64,000 nt of DNA from the NCBI GenBank assembly GCA_003864495.1, contig ML133452.1, forward strand, positions 905,672 to 969,671, in the 5' to 3' direction. Positions 1 to 12,300 of the stretch are shown here, in pieces. The position numbers and the translations under genes are program-made. How positions within the stretch are numbered: position 1 is the first letter of the stretch; each line of letters starts with the position of its first letter. The stretch is from Nemopilema nomurai. Taxonomy: Eukaryota; Cnidaria; Scyphozoa; Rhizostomeae; Rhizostomatidae. The notes below the pieces were generated by a model. It was not told the DNA's origin and did no database searches. It saw nothing but the letters and a program-made list of their open reading frames with translations.

Positions 1-3000
1 ACCTCAATAATGCTGAGCAGCAGAAATAAAGCTCCAGCTCCTTGCATAATCTGAAAAACGGTCAGACCTTTTTAGTTTAAGCCTTCACTTAAATATTCGT
101 GGCCGAATACTCTCACTTTCAAGATTCAACAGATTGATCGATGGAATGGAATCGGTAAATCTTATACATCCAGCATCATTCAGGAAATCGCCAGGGCTAG
201 CATATCGCATAAAAAGCTTGCCGCAACAGTGCTCTCGTTGAGTAAAGCTATAATCAGACTCAAGATAGGTCGGAGGACTCGGTGAAATCTCGGTTGTCAA
301 ATATTTTGATCAAAATATGCGACTTATCGATCATTAGCATTTTGTCTTTATTTTTCCATAAAACTTGAAAAGTTCTTAGCAATAAAGCATTAATTTATAA
401 GCGTTGCAGTTTGGTATGAGGGGTACGTTGCGGCTCAACTTTGGGCTCTCCGTTCTTGCGTATGTTAATGACTTGGCTTTGAAGAATGAATGCTAATGCA
501 GAAAATATTGAAGGATCGATCTACGAATGGAGGAGCCTAGCAAAGATGCCAAGAGGTGATAAATTGTGAAATAAATTCGAGCATTGAAATGTCATAAGAG
601 ATAAAAACTGGCAACGTGAACCGGTAAATAAGCTGATGCTACAAATACTAAAATGGTATCCAAATAGATTTGGGGATTCGCTTTGAAAATTTCAAATGCA
701 GAAAAAGTCACCATAACCTTAGCTAGGCCATGGACGACGAGAGATCTTTGCAATCTGCCAACTTTTAAATTAAAATGTATGGTTAAAAAGCGAAGACATC
801 TCATTTAGAAACGAAATGCAGTGGCAGAACATTTGCATGAATACATGAAAGCTAGTACCAATGCCTTGTAGAGTTGGGTGGTTCAAGTTGAAGGCTCAAG
901 TCATTGTGCCACATTTCGTGTTACATGAATTGTTTAACGGACCAATAATTTGATGAAAAATGTGAAGTAAAAGAATTGATTGAAGTTTAACTTTCTGCGC
1001 AAAAAAACTCATGCGGGGAAAAGTTCTTTAAAGGGCACCAGAAACCCATCAACATTATTTTTGTTCTTAAAGTTCTCCTTTTCTAAACACTGTTGTAACT
1101 TTTTCTAAGATGAATACTGCTAGACTTTGATACCTGGCCTTTGCATTAATGTTCTCCAAATACAAGCCTTCCCCATTGTGACGTATCCTAATATGCACTC
1201 CCTCAGGTTCTGCCCTGGGTCTTTAAGTAAATTACCCTAAGCTAGATGCTTTTAGACGGTTGCTAGTGCGATTAAAGTAAGCATATTATAAGCAAACACA
1301 CCTTGTAGATTTTCACTTCTGGTAAATTTTCTCTTTCAGGTAGATTTTCTTGGAAGACCTGTGACCAGTTCACTTGTTGCCTTTCTGAAGCTGCGTTGGT
1401 AGTTGCAACCAAAAAATGGCTTTCGTCTTTTAGCTAGGTCCATGTTAGCCTTTATATACCTTTGCAAGAAGCACCCTATTCTATAAAATGTAGGTGGAGT
1501 TTTCAGTCCGATTACCCTTGTTTCCGCCCATGTAACCGAGCCTAGTTTCACTAGGCCCATTGATTCTATAACCATTGCTTTCTAAGCAAATACCAATGTT
1601 CTCAGAATGAAAATCCAACGATCGTGCTTTCGGGGAATCTCCTTTCGGAGCCTTTGAAAACAGCTCGAACGTGAAGTCATTAGTTTCGTTTCTTCGATAA
1701 TTGAAGTTTGCCTTGAAAAAGGTCTTTTCTACGCTTAATCGCAAAAAATTTGAAGGCTCGAAAGACAAATGAATGGCTAGCGATGCTTCTCCATTTCTGC
1801 TGCATGATAATGAATGGCTGCCGATTTCTTACACGTTGTGCAGAACTTTCAAATGGTGACGATGTTCATTTTCCTTGTGCTAATTCCTTGGCTTGTCGTT
1901 TTCTAATGTTATTACCATTCATTTGCGCATTTATTACGATGTCATGCAGGTAGGGGAGATAATTTGGCCCCCGTTTTGGACCGTGAGAAGTACTGTACAA
2001 GCCCAACATTACACGTTATTTTTTTAAAAGAAACCTAGCTCGGGTCATAGTTCTATAAGTTTTTTCATTTTTCACTAGTTTCTAGTACTAAAAGTTTCTT
2101 ATAAGTTTCTTATCTTTAGATAAGCATTTAACATCAAATATTGCGCCTTCCCTTGCATAGGACTTTCCTAGGTGACATGCTCGTCTTTAATACCTGAAAT
2201 TGAACAACGTTGCTTGCTTTTTTCTTTTCGCCATGAAGTAAAACTTAACGAGAAGCACGAGGACTACTTGCTGAACATTGACTGTAAAACTGTTACTGAA
2301 AATAATTTTTTTAAGTATTTCATGGCAAAGTTATCGGAAGCCCACCTACTCAAAATGGATTGTTGACGTATTATTTTCCGGCTCAGAAAGTCATCTTATT
2401 TTTTTGGAGTTTCTTAAAAATATTGATTTAGTTCTAAAAGTTTCTTAAATTTTTGGGGCTCTAGTACTAGGTTTTTATAAACTGGTTTCTTATAAGAAAA
2501 AAAACGTGTACTTGAGAAACGTTTGTTTGGGTTAACTCTGTTAGGGGTACACCATCCTGCACCACAACATTGGTTGAAAGCGCGAGTACTTTCCCTTCAT
2601 GCCACCTACGTTTTCTTTGCAGCTGATTGAACTGAAAAGCAGGAGTAAATAAATCTCCGAACTTTCCCAAGCTACCCAGTAATCATTTCTAATAGCACAC
2701 AGCTATGAGAGGAGCAAGTGTTTCGTGGAATTGCGTAAAAGGGTGTGATAGAAAATATTCAGCTACAGGAATAAATTTTTTTGAGTTGCGATTGGTTGGG
2801 CATGCTTGTTAAAAGCTTCCCAGTATTGCTATTAACATGGTATGGTTTAAATAAGGACCCCTGCATATGCTTAGGTAGGGGAGGGGGCTAAACAGCTTTA
2901 CAAGGCTCTGGGACAGCTTTACAAGGCTCTGGGACAGCTTTACAAGGCTCTGGGACAGCTTTACAAGGCTCTGGGACAGCTGGGCTAGGCTCTTGCTTTG

Positions 3001-5690
3001 TAAATTTGCCCAGGTTTCGAAGAGAAGCCTAGGACAGACTGCTTAAAGAAAGCAATTATCTCGCCTTTTCTTATCAACAGACAGTCCATGAATTGTTCAA
3101 TGAGTAATGGTATATATTTATATCCCTGGAATGTCAACAATGTTTCGTGCAGAATGTGATTTTCCAAAGTTCCGGCTTCCCAAGAATTGTCGATGAAGAA
3201 TGCGGAAATATGAAATTTTCTAGTTAGATTTTTTAGTATGATAAATCTTTCTAATTTGGCTTGAAAAGATACATTCTCTTCTATTTTAGTGAAATAAGCA
3301 ATGATAGGCAGATAAAGGTTTTGAAGTGACCAAATGTCAAAAAATAAATAGCCGTGTGTGTTTTTTATTCAATTTATGTGTTTTTTCTCCGCCCGCTTTT
3401 CTGCATTGGCAAATGATTTTTGCCTCGATCTCGTAGTAAGCCTCGATTAAAAAAGGCGGGATTCAACAAGCACGTCTTTTATAATAATGCATGTACATGG
3501 ACATTTTCAAAAATTTTGGGATGGAAAAATTTGGACAGAAGAGATTATCATTCGAAAAAGAAGATGGCGTAATAGAAGAAGTAGGGCCATGCGGATGGGG
3601 TCTTGGGTTGAACGAAGAAAAAACAGGGTGCACTCAGAATTATGGTTAAAGAAATGGAACAGAAAGACGAAGCAATGTATCGACGCTACTTTCGTATGAA
3701 CTTCCGTTTCGTATAAGTTTTCCACGAAAACATACTTGTTCCAGCGATTTTGTCAAATTTCACAACATTCATCACCATTTTCCACGTGCTTTGAAGACAC
3801 TTGATTTGCTAGATGTTCGATTTTAGTCGCCAGCGACAAAAATGGAACAATAACTTGTAAAAGCGCACGAAAAAACGTCGAAAACACGTTTAACGTATGC
3901 TACAACTAAACCTGCAAGAGACGGACCGCAACAAATCATGTTAACAGACAAAAAATTTTATCAAACTTCTCAGAAAAGCTAGGCCTTGCCAATCTCACGA
4001 TCTCCCAAACGCATTTAGCATCAAAGCAAAGAGGATTAGAAAAGGTCATAGGCAACAGGATTTCTTACGAATAATCATATATTCTTCGCAAAGAGGATTG
4101 TGTGACAAGCCAATCAGGACCAAGCAACCGTTTTCTGGATGAGAATAGAGCTAGCACAGCTTCAAAATCCCATTGTCTAGCCTACAACTGGTCCGGCGAT
4201 CTGAAATTCGCCTGACCAAAACACAGGAAAAAAATTCTTCTTTTGATGCTTTCTATAAAGGAATTTACACTATTTTTCTTAACTGCTTTGCTTCAAGTCT
4301 TACCAAGGCATAGGAATCCTTGTATCTTATTCGAATAGGGAGCCTATTAGTTTCTTCTGCAAAAGTCGGAGTGTGATTGACTTGTACATGGTAAGATCCC
4401 TGGTCTCGAGAGATGCAGTAAATTCATGTTGCATGACGATTCAAGGCTCGCATGAAATGTTTTTCAACTTTTTACAAGTGAAGGTATGCAGCGAATGTGG
4501 TTTAGGAGCAAAGGACTGACGTAAACGCCAGCCTCTTGTTCGCATATTAAGGAGGATTCCCTCGGAAGCAGGACGAAAGTGAAAACATGGGACTCGAATG
4601 TTCAACTTCAAGTAAAATTTGGCAGACTTCTGGTATGTAGCACTTTCTCTTTCCAAATACAACAAAACTTGTTCAATATAAACAATCTAAGGCCAGAAAC
4701 TGTGAAATGCTCGGGAGCGTTTGTTTGCCTACCTGGTCCAATTGACGGTAACAAACCTTGCCACGAAATTCATGCTGACTTTTGCCAGATTCCATATTTG
4801 CTGAAATGAGTTTTTGCCCGTATTTAATTGCCTTTAACCAATACACTAATTTTGAAACTTTTGAATTACCCAACGCAAGCTTTCGCTTACAGCATGTATG
4901 TTGTCGGTTAATCGTTATTTACTTGGCCAAATTTTTAAAAAAATGAGTAGCACACAGTAATAAAAAACGTCTCGGTTTCTCTCAGCTTGCAAATTTTAAT
5001 ATTAGTTCCAATACGGTTGTTAAACATGCATCACAAAACTAAACGATAATTTTTCAATTTATACATTAATGTAAAATTTGTTGACAGCTGACTAAGACGA
5101 AGGGTTTCTTTCTATCACGGTAAGTTAGCCATGTACGAAAAACTAGGAATGATTTTGCAGCGCCAAATTGAAAAAGTGCATCGAAGTATTCGACTGTTTT
5201 TAGACCTAAAGTAGAGGTTTTGTTGTTCTTTCTCAACAGACACTAGGGGATCTTTACTCGGTTAACAATCACTCATATTCTTGAGAAATTAAGACAACTA
5301 ATCAACCACTTGAAAATTTTGGATTATTGAAAGTCCTTGGGATTGAAAATGCAATTGGGGCATTGGGGTTAACCCTTTTATCATTTGTGGATTATGAATG
5401 AAAAACGTCGCGCACAAACTTGTGAAAGTAAGACAATCAAAGCTTTCTCGAAAAAACAACGGCAAATGAGAGAACTACATTTTGGCTGCAGTAGTAGACA
5501 AAGCAAGCACCCCAGAGCACTGAATAAGGCTTCCTCGACTCACTTTCACCTGCCAAAAAGTGTAATGCTTGATATACAACTTCTGTTTTTTCTGCAGCTT
5601 CCCTCGGACCTCCTATCGAACGTAATATTATGTGCTTTACATATAGTTGTATGAGTATTTACAAATTTGCTGTTTTGCCTCGTCAGCCAA
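1..5690. other. Intergenic DNA with no convincing gene
   Basis: This stretch lies beyond the 3' end of the DMRT gene. Open frames are short (under 100 codons), AT-rich, lack matching splice sites and resemble no family I recognise. The only clear structure is a 21-bp tandem repeat near 2.9 kb. A 95-codon minus-strand frame at 1481-1768 is the most coding-like piece, but nothing in it can be named. Confidence 0.6.
2893..2980. repeat. 21-bp tandem repeat, four copies
   Basis: Four essentially identical head-to-tail copies of a 21-bp unit (it begins CAGCTTTACAAGG and ends CTCTGGGA) are visible, followed by a short partial copy. The identity between copies suggests recent expansion. No coding frame or gene is associated with it. 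Confidence 0.9.
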
Positions 5691-5702
5691 TAATGTGACT
5701 TA

Positions 5703-5708
5703 TTTATT
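5703..5708 (-). promoter_or_regulatory. AATAAA hexamer just after the DMRT stop
   Basis: On the minus strand an AATAAA lies about 10 bases after the TAG. If used, the 3' UTR would be very short. It may be a chance match in AT-rich DNA, with the true poly(A) site further down. Confidence 0.3.
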
Positions 5709-5717
5709 TAGGAGAAG

Positions 5718-6328
5718 CTAAAATTCTGTTCGCTGGGAGTTATCATTGTAGTCGCTCGAAAGCGAATTCTTCTGATCCCACTTAGATTCCTTCATTTTGT
5801 ATTCCTCTCGATGCAGTTTTCCAAGAGACAGCGGAATATCATAGGCCATTGCCAGCTTCGAAAGGTGGTCATCATTTAGGCCATGCAACCTTCTCTCCTG
5901 TGGCTTCATCTCTTCGTCCATGTTGTACGACCTTTGTCGCTCGCGCCCTCCTGGGACTGGCAATTCGTCAATGTCCATTTCACTTGGATACCTATCCAGT
6001 ATCCGCTCAATAGCAAACACGGGGTCACCTTGGCACGAATCTAGCACCCTTTTTAGTGCCTGCATCGATTGTTTAGGGAATAGTCTCGCCAGCATCTCCA
6101 GAGGATTCTTTTTGTTCACCTTCAGCCCGCTTGATTCGATAGATTTGAGAACGCGCGATGTTTGCTCTTGAGATTTTTCATGACGAGGCTCCATTTCGAA
6201 AGGGGGGCTGCACCATTGTCTCATGCCACAGAACCTGTCGTGACAGCAAGATTTTGGCCCCAGTCCGCTTGTGCATGACTGGAAGTACGAGGGACGTGGA
6301 GGGTACATGTCATTGCCCATCGGGTAGC
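5718..6328 (-). CDS. DMRT: DMRT exon 4: DMA domain and C-terminus
   Basis: Terminal exon with a polypyrimidine tract and TTATAG acceptor. It ends at TAG (5718-5720). Residues about 262-300 form a DMA domain, recognisable by [11 protein letters not shown] and by [11 protein letters not shown], a CUE-like fold confined to the DMRT family. A cysteine-rich segment ([14 protein letters not shown]) lies upstream. The tail after the DMA domain is charged and not recognised. An AATAAA hexamer lies only about 10 bases past the stop. Confidence 0.9.
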
Positions 6329-9300
6329 CTATAAGAAAAAATTGCCCTAATTATTATGCGGCATAGGTGAAATTATTTCCAATAACAAGACCATCATAGA
6401 GAGTGCGGAAAAATAACCGACCCGAGCGGGACTCGAACTCACGACCCTTGACTTTGTACGTCAAGTTCTCGACCAACTGAGCTATCGGGTCATTACAAAA
6501 CCATCATTACAATCTAACATAAAATGACATTTCTGCTTCTTTTGACCACAATGCTCTTCTCATCCCTAAATATTTTGTCTTCCTGATAACTGAGCATTGT
6601 TCGAAAAATTGCTTTTCGAACGTGCGTACACAGCTTCCATTACTCAGTCGGGGTTCTTGAGAAAGCAATAGGGTTCTGAACGATTGAAAACCAATGTAAA
6701 CGGAGGAAAATTCCTTAATTAATTAGTTAGCTTTTACAGTGCTAACATTCAAAGTGCATACCTCTCGATGGAGCCGGGGCTCCTACTGGCGGCTGGAATG
6801 CGGACTCCAAATGACGTGGAAGAAACCTATTTACTCTGTAGTAGTAGCCTCCTTCTGGTGTATTGTGGGCGGGGAAGACTGGCATGCCTGTGGAAATTTA
6901 TCAATATATTTCCTTTAGAAATAAAGAGGTTCTTTTTGGTGGAGTCACCTAGTATGCTATTGTAAAGATTAATTTCATTTGAAAGAACTGAGATACTGCA
7001 TGGAGTTGGCAGGGTCACAACCCCATCCCCATCCCCTTTTCAAAGGTGGTTGAATTTGATTTATAAAGATGGCTTGAGACATAATGCATTTTGAGAATGT
7101 TTATAAAGCAATTCATTATAATATAACACATTGTTAACTCCTCTTCCTCTTTCTCTGAAATCTAACCATATCAACTTAAAAACTCCAAGAATCATGACTT
7201 TAGATTTATACAATATTATAGTAAATATGGATATGTGTGATATATGTCTGCATTGATTCCATTTCATTTTAATTGAGCAAATGTTACCTGGAGGCATTTC
7301 ACGGCCGTGCGTCACTGCCCCATGGGAATTGTCACTCACTGGTCCTGAGGGCTTTGGACAAGTTGGGCTCGATCGTGGATTTGGTGAGACGGCTCCTTCC
7401 TTTCCTGAAATAAGACAGGGGCGTGCTTACAATAAAGCAAACATGGTTATGTTGTCTGGTTATGTACAGTGATAAACCTTGAAATGGTGACCGAGAATCA
7501 GAGTTAATCTCCTTGCCAGCGACTCATGCTCTATAACGAAACATGCACACTTGCATCATTTTGTCATCTAAAGTCACAAAATATGCTGTCTTTATCCCAG
7601 CAGTGCCCAGGCCTCTTTTTTATAGCGGGAAAAAGCAGCCCTGGAAGAAACTGGCCCTATGTTCTCTCTTTGATCGATTCGACGACTTTTTCTAAATTCA
7701 GACTCTTTCTTAATGGTACCCAGTTTATGATTGCAGTAAAATCATAACTCAACGAATACAAGTTGTTTGAAGGAGAAATTCAACTGAATCAATGCTATTC
7801 TTAAAGATCACGGTGCCACCATACCACGAAAAGACTACAACATTCTTTTTCCTTAATGTTAATGAAAAGTGTTGCGCCTTTTCAGATCATCATTTTGTAC
7901 ATAAGTAAGGCAACGGAAAGAGATTGCATCAATTTTTTAAGACTTTCCTTCCAAAATTTATTGAATATAAAGAAGAATAGCTGCGCTTGAAATTTGGCAT
8001 ATCAAAATGTCAGAAGAACTATGAATCATATACTCTTTGAAGGCTATCCAGAAAAACACATTCTCAACAACATTCGCCAAATTCTTTAATTTTCAATTCT
8101 GAAATTTATTCTTTTACAAAAAATTCGGAGAATAAGAGGTTGCTACTCGCTCCATTTATTCCTCTTTTTCAATTAAAGCCTACCTACAAGCCAGTAGCTT
8201 TTTGTATTATTTGGAATTCTCTTCCAATTGAAATAAAATCATCCAAAAATGCAAGTTAATTCAAAGTTCTTATAAATGATTGGTACTTCGAAAATCAATG
8301 CGCCTGTAACACTTGCAGTCAATGACTTCCATAAATCGCTAAAATTGCTTCATGTTAGTGTTTATTAGTGTTCACACTATTGTCAAACTAACAGTGAAAA
8401 AGATATTATTATTACTATTATTATTATTATTGTTTTTACTATTATTTAGCATTTCCCTTTTAGTTCAGTTTTGTTTCAAATTGCGAAATCAGCGCTTTCT
8501 TGTTGAATCCACCGAGAGCAGTCGACGCTGCAACTTTGTACCACACTTTGTTCAGTAACCAGTCATTCAAGTAATCACGGCATCATGATTTTGATATTTG
8601 AGCTGTTACTAATAGAAGAATGAGCAAAAACAAGACATTCTCTCCCTGTTTAATCATCTACGGAACTCTTGGCTCGGCTAGAAACAATTATAGCAATTAA
8701 CATCTGTCTTGAGAAAACAAAACCAGATTTGATGTGTAAATTTAAAACCTAGTGTGTCATCAACATCTGCACCCTCTTGCACTAATTCAAATCAATCTGT
8801 GACAGGCAACGTAATACTATACTCTGATTTTGTGTTAAGCCAGATGTCCTTAGATGAAGTTTATTTTTCCATTAAAATGAATAGCTACCATTTCATATGT
8901 TTTTGCAATCATTGATCTACTTGATACCTGATGAATTAGGGAAACTTTTTTCTTGAAACAGACCTATGTTCAGTCTCAGCTGATTCTGTTGTTGTAAGAA
9001 CTACACTCGGCTCTGTGTGACGTCAACTTGTCGTTGAAGTCAGAGACACATAAAATCAATCTTGTATTTATTGTCGTAGATTTGCAGGTTTTAATTCATC
9101 CGACCATTAAGTCTGCACGTGCATTAAAGTCAAAGTGGAATCAAAGTGGAATCAAAGTAGAATCAAAGTTAAATCAAAGTGGAATCAAAATGGAATCAAA
9201 GTGGAATCAAAGTGGAATCAAAGAAGAATCAAAGTGAAATCAAAGTGGAATCAAAGTGGAGTCAAAGTGGAATCAAAGTAGAATTAAAGTGAAATCAAAG

Positions 9301-12300
9301 TGGAATCAAAATTGAATCAAAGTGGAATCAAAGTGGAATCAAAGTGGAATCAAAGAAGTCAAAGTGAAATCAAAGCGGAGTCAAAGTGGAATCAAAGTAG
9401 AATTAAAGTGAAATCAAAGTGGAATCAAAATTGAATCAAAGTGGAATCAAAGTGGAATCAAAGTTAAAGATGAACTAAAAAGCTTCATCCTCAAACTTCT
9501 TGCATTAACAAGTGAAGGTTTGGCTGTTGTTGACGTGGAGAGCTTGCAATATCCCTTATTAAATGATGATAAACAATGCATCATTTATACGAAAGAGCGT
9601 TGAAAGAGAGATCCTTGGAAAATTCAGATCTACTCCATAGGGGTGGTGACTGTTAAATTGGATAAATAACTGCTGAAAAGCCGATCTGCCAGCTTCGTGA
9701 TCAATCCATTATTCTGAATTAGAATATGTGTCCTAAAAAGCCTTTGCTACAGGCCACCATCTGCTGAAAGATTGCAAAGTTTTCAAAGGCCATAATTACT
9801 TCATTCCTTTCTTTATTTTTTCCAGTGGAAAATGAATCCCGAACGGCGAAAATATCGTTTTAAGTGATAAATGAAATATCACAGATGGTCAGCAGACCTC
9901 AAAATTTGAAAGCGTCTGCTGCAGCGAGAACTGAATGGAGCGCAACGCCAACCCGAACAGGCCTTTGTGCGAAGAAGTTGAGCGTGTTTATCCTCAGGTG
10001 TCTTGCTGATTCACTTTGAGAAGAAGATTTCGTATACAATAGGCAACTGACATCAGAGCAAGGCTTCAAAACGGATTAAGGGCCATTTATGCCTAATAGG
10101 GACCTTGCAACAACGCCCATTTATCATTTGTTGAAAGACGGCTACTAAGTGTTTCTGCATAAATCTAACCTAAATGCCCAAGAAAGTCCCACTACAAATC
10201 ACCGGCTAGAATAGGACAACACACAAGCCTATTTTGCCAAAGTTTTTATTACAAATATTCACAGGCTTGAAAGAAATGCAGTATTAGAGTGCGGAAAATG
10301 ACAGCACTCAATTTAAAAGACAGCATGTTTCTTACATTATCACTAGATATTCTTTTACTTCGTATGCAATGTTTTCTATCGATGTCATTTGCAGTTTCAA
10401 AGTATAATATCAGAAACAACGATTCAAAGCAACTTTGAAGGGGAATATTTTGATTTAACTAGAAGCTTAGCTTAAGATGATAAAATGTATGTGTATTCTA
10501 CTAAAAAGTAGTTCGTGGTGATATAAAATGGGAGTAGCTGTCTGAATTTCATGTGATATCATGTGGCTCAATATCAGATGATACCAAAACCACCAATCAA
10601 ATTCGGTAATCCAGTCGCATAATCGTATGCTCAACACTGAGTTTCCGTCAATTGAAAATCGAAATCTTCTTATGTTATCTCTTCAAATCCTGGCGATATC
10701 ATTCGAGTATCCGACCACTTGGTAATGAGGAAGCTAAGTACTAACCATCAAGTTCATGCAATCTAGCCTTCCGATGCACGCCGTCAGTGTAGCTAGAAAT
10801 TACTTGCTTGTCCATATAAAGAAGCTAACTAATTAACAAGATGCGCGAAAAGTAGCAATTACTTTAAAGATTGTTTATGTTGTAGAAAGTCTTGCTCCTT
10901 TGTAAGTTGACGGTCGGAGACAAATCAGAAAAAGTAAATTATGTCTCTAGCCGTCGGATAAGATCTTCACAACATAGAAATAAGCTAACTACATATTCTG
11001 TTGATTGCAACATTTCCAGCTTTTTACTATTCCTGCATGTACTTCTGAGAACTTGAAAACTTGTTTCAATGTTTCTGGTGATTTTGGTTGATTTCATGCA
11101 GCGATCATTTCAGCTTGATAGTTAATGATGAATTGGCTATAACGGCATTTGGACGCGATTTCAAAATAACATGCCTCAAAAGCGTGTGCCGGCTATTATC
11201 ATTAGCTGAGAACCAACGCACTTTATAAATCAGATGGTGATATTCAACCATTAAAGAAAAAATGCAAAGAAAAATACAACAGTGGTTGAATAGTTAACTA
11301 ACAAAGTCAGTTTTGGTGTTTTGCGTAGTATGGTTGTTTGATAAGTGGTTGCCAAATTATGCTCATTTATGTTAAGGCAAATATCAAACTATTGTTGATA
11401 GATTTTCTTACTCATTTTCTTTTGTAAAAGGGATCATTTGGATTCTTGTCTGAATTTTAGCAGGGTTTAGAAATGAGTTTGAACATGTATCATGCATTTA
11501 TTTTGTTGAGTAATGAGATAAGCTGCTTTTGCAGTTCAAGTTGAAAATTATAATGGCCGGAGTCTTTTTTGGATTACCCACAATAATAAAAACATAACAG
11601 AGACATCATCGTTCACTAGAAATCATTTTCGCTTCATGTTTTAATTCAACAGACTAAATAAACTAATTTTGAAGTATTTCGGACTTGGTTTTGTTCTTGG
11701 ATTGAAAATTGCAGTCTTCCTTTAATTTGTTTATTCTAATTTACCATCAACATGGCTCTTACTGAATTACTCCGTTTTATTGCAGGACAGTTACGAAAAG
11801 AAATGGTCTGCTTTTAACTTTCAATTTGATGCAATAAAGACCATTCGGTGGGCGATTTTTTTCAAACCCTCGTTCTTGGGTCAGTTTGCCAAACCTTTTA
11901 TTACTAGACCAATTCATGAAGCCATAGAAATTATCTATTTGTGACATCCATATGGGGTAGATCTTACAATGACTATTGTTCATTAGTCGATTTACCATGA
12001 AAATTAATTGCATTTTGCTAACAATTCGCAGGCCGATATATAAGCACAACTCCCATGGACTATCCTGTGTTCTCTATATCTATAACAATAGCTTTAGCTA
12101 CTAATTCAAGACCTGAGATTCTACATAATAGTGGATATCATGAAAACTAAGACTTGGCTTCAAATAAGCAGTTTCCTGCGTTTTTCTACTAGTAGTGGTC
12201 CCTTTTTTTGATCTTTGCAAGACAAAGCCATCCTTTCATTTCCCTAGCAGATATCCCTGTTCATTCTAGTTACCTTTCTGCCAATCGCTGCATCTCTCTC

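Noticed and set aside
1336..1768. Minus-strand overlapping frames of 79 and 95 codons
   Set aside because: Somewhat coding-like, but there is no homology, no clear splice partners and no neighbouring exons.
6418..6491. Functional tRNA gene
   Set aside because: Stem mismatches, an abnormal ACA anticodon and flanking duplications fit a retroposed copy better.
9028..9237. Repetitive 69-codon protein rich in SGIK/KWNQ
   Set aside because: It is only a translation of the 11-bp minisatellite within a DMRT intron.
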